Part shown: one piece after another, positions 28,680-29,172 of the stretch
How positions within the stretch are numbered: position 1 is the first letter of the stretch
How the letters are laid out: every line of letters starts with the position of its first letter
Source: Saccoglossus kowalevskii
Taxonomy: Eukaryota; Hemichordata; Enteropneusta; Harrimaniidae
DNA: 29,172 bases
Direction: 5' to 3'
Assembly (NCBI RefSeq): GCF_000003605.2
Contig: NW_003130231.1
Span: forward strand, 1-29,172
The notes under the pieces: generated by a model
What the model saw: the letters and a program-made list of their open reading frames with translations, nothing else
What the model was told of the DNA's origin: nothing
The model's database searches: none
Translations under genes and position numbers: made by a program

Positions 28680-29172
28680 GGCAGTTGTCTGCAAAGTTGG
28701 TTACAACGGCAGTTGTCTGCAAAGTTGGGTATAACGGCAGTTGTCTGCAAAGTTGGTTATAATGGCAGTTGTCAGCAAAGTTGGTTATAACGGCAGTTGT
28801 CTGCAAAGTTGGTTATAATGGCAGTTGTCTGCAAAGTTGGTTATAATGGCAGTTGTCTGCAAAGTTGGTTACAACGGCAGTTGTCTGCAAAGTTGGTTAC
28901 AACGGCAGTTGTCTGCAAAGTTGGTTATAATGGCAGTTGTCTGCAAAGTTGGTTATAATGGCAGTTGTCTGCAAAGTTGGTTATAACGGCAGTTGTCTGC
29001 AAAGTTGGTTATAATGGCAGTTGTCTGAAAAGTTGGTTATAAAGGTGATTGTCTACAAAGTTGGTTATAAGGGTAGTTGTCTGCAAAGTTGGTTATTAAG
29101 GCAGTTGTCTGCAAAGTTGGTTACAACGGCAGTTGTTGTGCAAAGTTGGTTATAATGGCAGTTGTCGGCATG
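28680..29172 (+). repeat. T/C block running off the right edge
   Basis: About twelve ACGG/ATGG/TTACAACGG monomers, with GTCAGC at 28771, lead into CTGAAAAG, GGTTATAAGGGTAG and GGTTATTAAGG. The order is close to that of 25.28-25.83 kb. The last two monomers are imperfect (TTGTTGTGC, +1; GTCGGCATG at the very end). The array is cut by the window, not ended by flanking sequence. Confidence 0.75.

Larger units (their letters stand above)
1..29172 (+). repeat. 28-bp tandem satellite array, about 1,040 monomers
   Basis: The consensus monomer is GGTTATAAAGGCAG then TTGTCTGCAAAGTT, repeated head to tail from the first to the last base in a single orientation. Most substitutions fall at monomer positions 1-2 (GG, TG, GA, GC, TA), 9-11 (AGG, TGG, CGG, AGC, AGT) and 13-14 (AG or GA). 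The 15-28 half is better conserved. Both ends of the window lie inside the array, so its full size and flanks are unknown. I do not recognise the family. Repeat type is certain; host and function are not. Confidence 0.98.

Noticed and set aside
1-29172. CRISPR array (28 bp is a typical CRISPR repeat length).
   Set aside because: Repeats abut with no spacers, variants occur throughout the unit, and there are no cas genes or leader.
1-29172. Telomere or interstitial telomeric repeat.
   Set aside because: No TTAGGG, TTTAGGG or TTAGG runs on either strand; the unit is 28 bp and not of telomeric type.
1-29172. Centromeric satellite with a CENP-B box.
   Set aside because: No CENP-B-box-like motif was seen and the monomer is much shorter than most centromeric units. 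A centromeric role is not excluded but nothing in the sequence supports it.
1-29172. Origin of the 28-mer from a doubled 14-mer.
   Set aside because: The halves GGTTATAAAGGCAG and TTGTCTGCAAAGTT match at only a few positions in any simple alignment, no better than expected by chance.
1-29172. Inverted segments, transposon insertions, poly-A tails, rRNA or tRNA genes.
   Set aside because: No monomer in reverse orientation, no terminal inverted repeats, no homopolymer longer than about 5 bases and no non-satellite stretch was found.
29145-29172. Array end at the right edge (odd GTCGGCATG ending), and the ATGG start at base 1.
   Set aside because: The changes are within the usual range of variant monomers and no flanking unique sequence follows. 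These are window or contig limits.

Overview
The whole 29,172-base window is one uninterrupted tandem satellite. The monomer is 28 bp: GGTTATAAAGGCAG (monomer positions 1-14) followed by TTGTCTGCAAAGTT (15-28). About 1,040 copies lie head to tail in one orientation. I found no inverted monomer, no unique-sequence island, no transposon, no RNA gene and no credible protein gene. The consensus is 11/28 GC (39%), has 8 G against 3 C on the given strand, and has no CpG. An array of this size, with layered higher-order repeats, points to a nuclear heterochromatic or minisatellite locus of a eukaryote. The sequence does not show which lineage, and I do not recognise the family. Both array edges lie outside the window.

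The monomers are not shuffled. They form recognisable module types, named here for this annotation. 'T/C' blocks are runs of monomers with T or C at position 9 (ATGG or ACGG). 'A' modules are ordered strings including TTGTTATGAAACCAG, TTATTATAAAGCCAG, GGGTATAAAGTCAG, a GGTTAAAAAGG monomer and usually a 9-bp partial duplication (GGTTATAAT twice). 'B' modules carry a GCATTTG monomer, a GGCTATTAAGG monomer and a TTATAACTGCAG monomer with a 1-bp deletion and a PstI site. 'C' modules are about 6-9 monomers containing GTCAGC, GTCTTCAAAATT and CTGAAAAG variants.

Layout, edges good to about one monomer: T/C 1-114; A part 115-629; B 630-1887; T/C 1888-2307; B part 2308-2811; A part 2812-2949; T/C 2950-3680; A 3681-4640; T/C plus C in tandem 4641-6720; A tandem 6721-7990; C with T/C 7991-9540; A part 9541-10200; B 10201-11580; A tail tandem 11581-12250; damaged C 12251-12540; T/C 12541-13370; A part 13371-13850; T/C with a 140-bp duplication 13851-14250; A 14251-14984; divergent patch 14985-15190; A 15191-16090; three tandem B units 16091-20110; T/C and A pieces 20111-21320; C tandem 21321-21781; three C+T/C+A units 21782-27260; a TTTGC subfamily patch 27261-27540; B part 27541-28340; C and T/C to the end.

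Nothing works together as genes. The interest lies in the amplification history. Nested duplications of 140, 168, 317, 448, 625, 839, 840-896, about 1,400-1,480 and 2,028-2,052 bp can be read directly from shared rare variants. Spacings between markers equal whole multiples of 28 plus indels that can each be pointed to. All open reading frames are by-products of the 28-bp period, which gives a 28-residue period in protein. All positions were counted by hand from the printed sequence.
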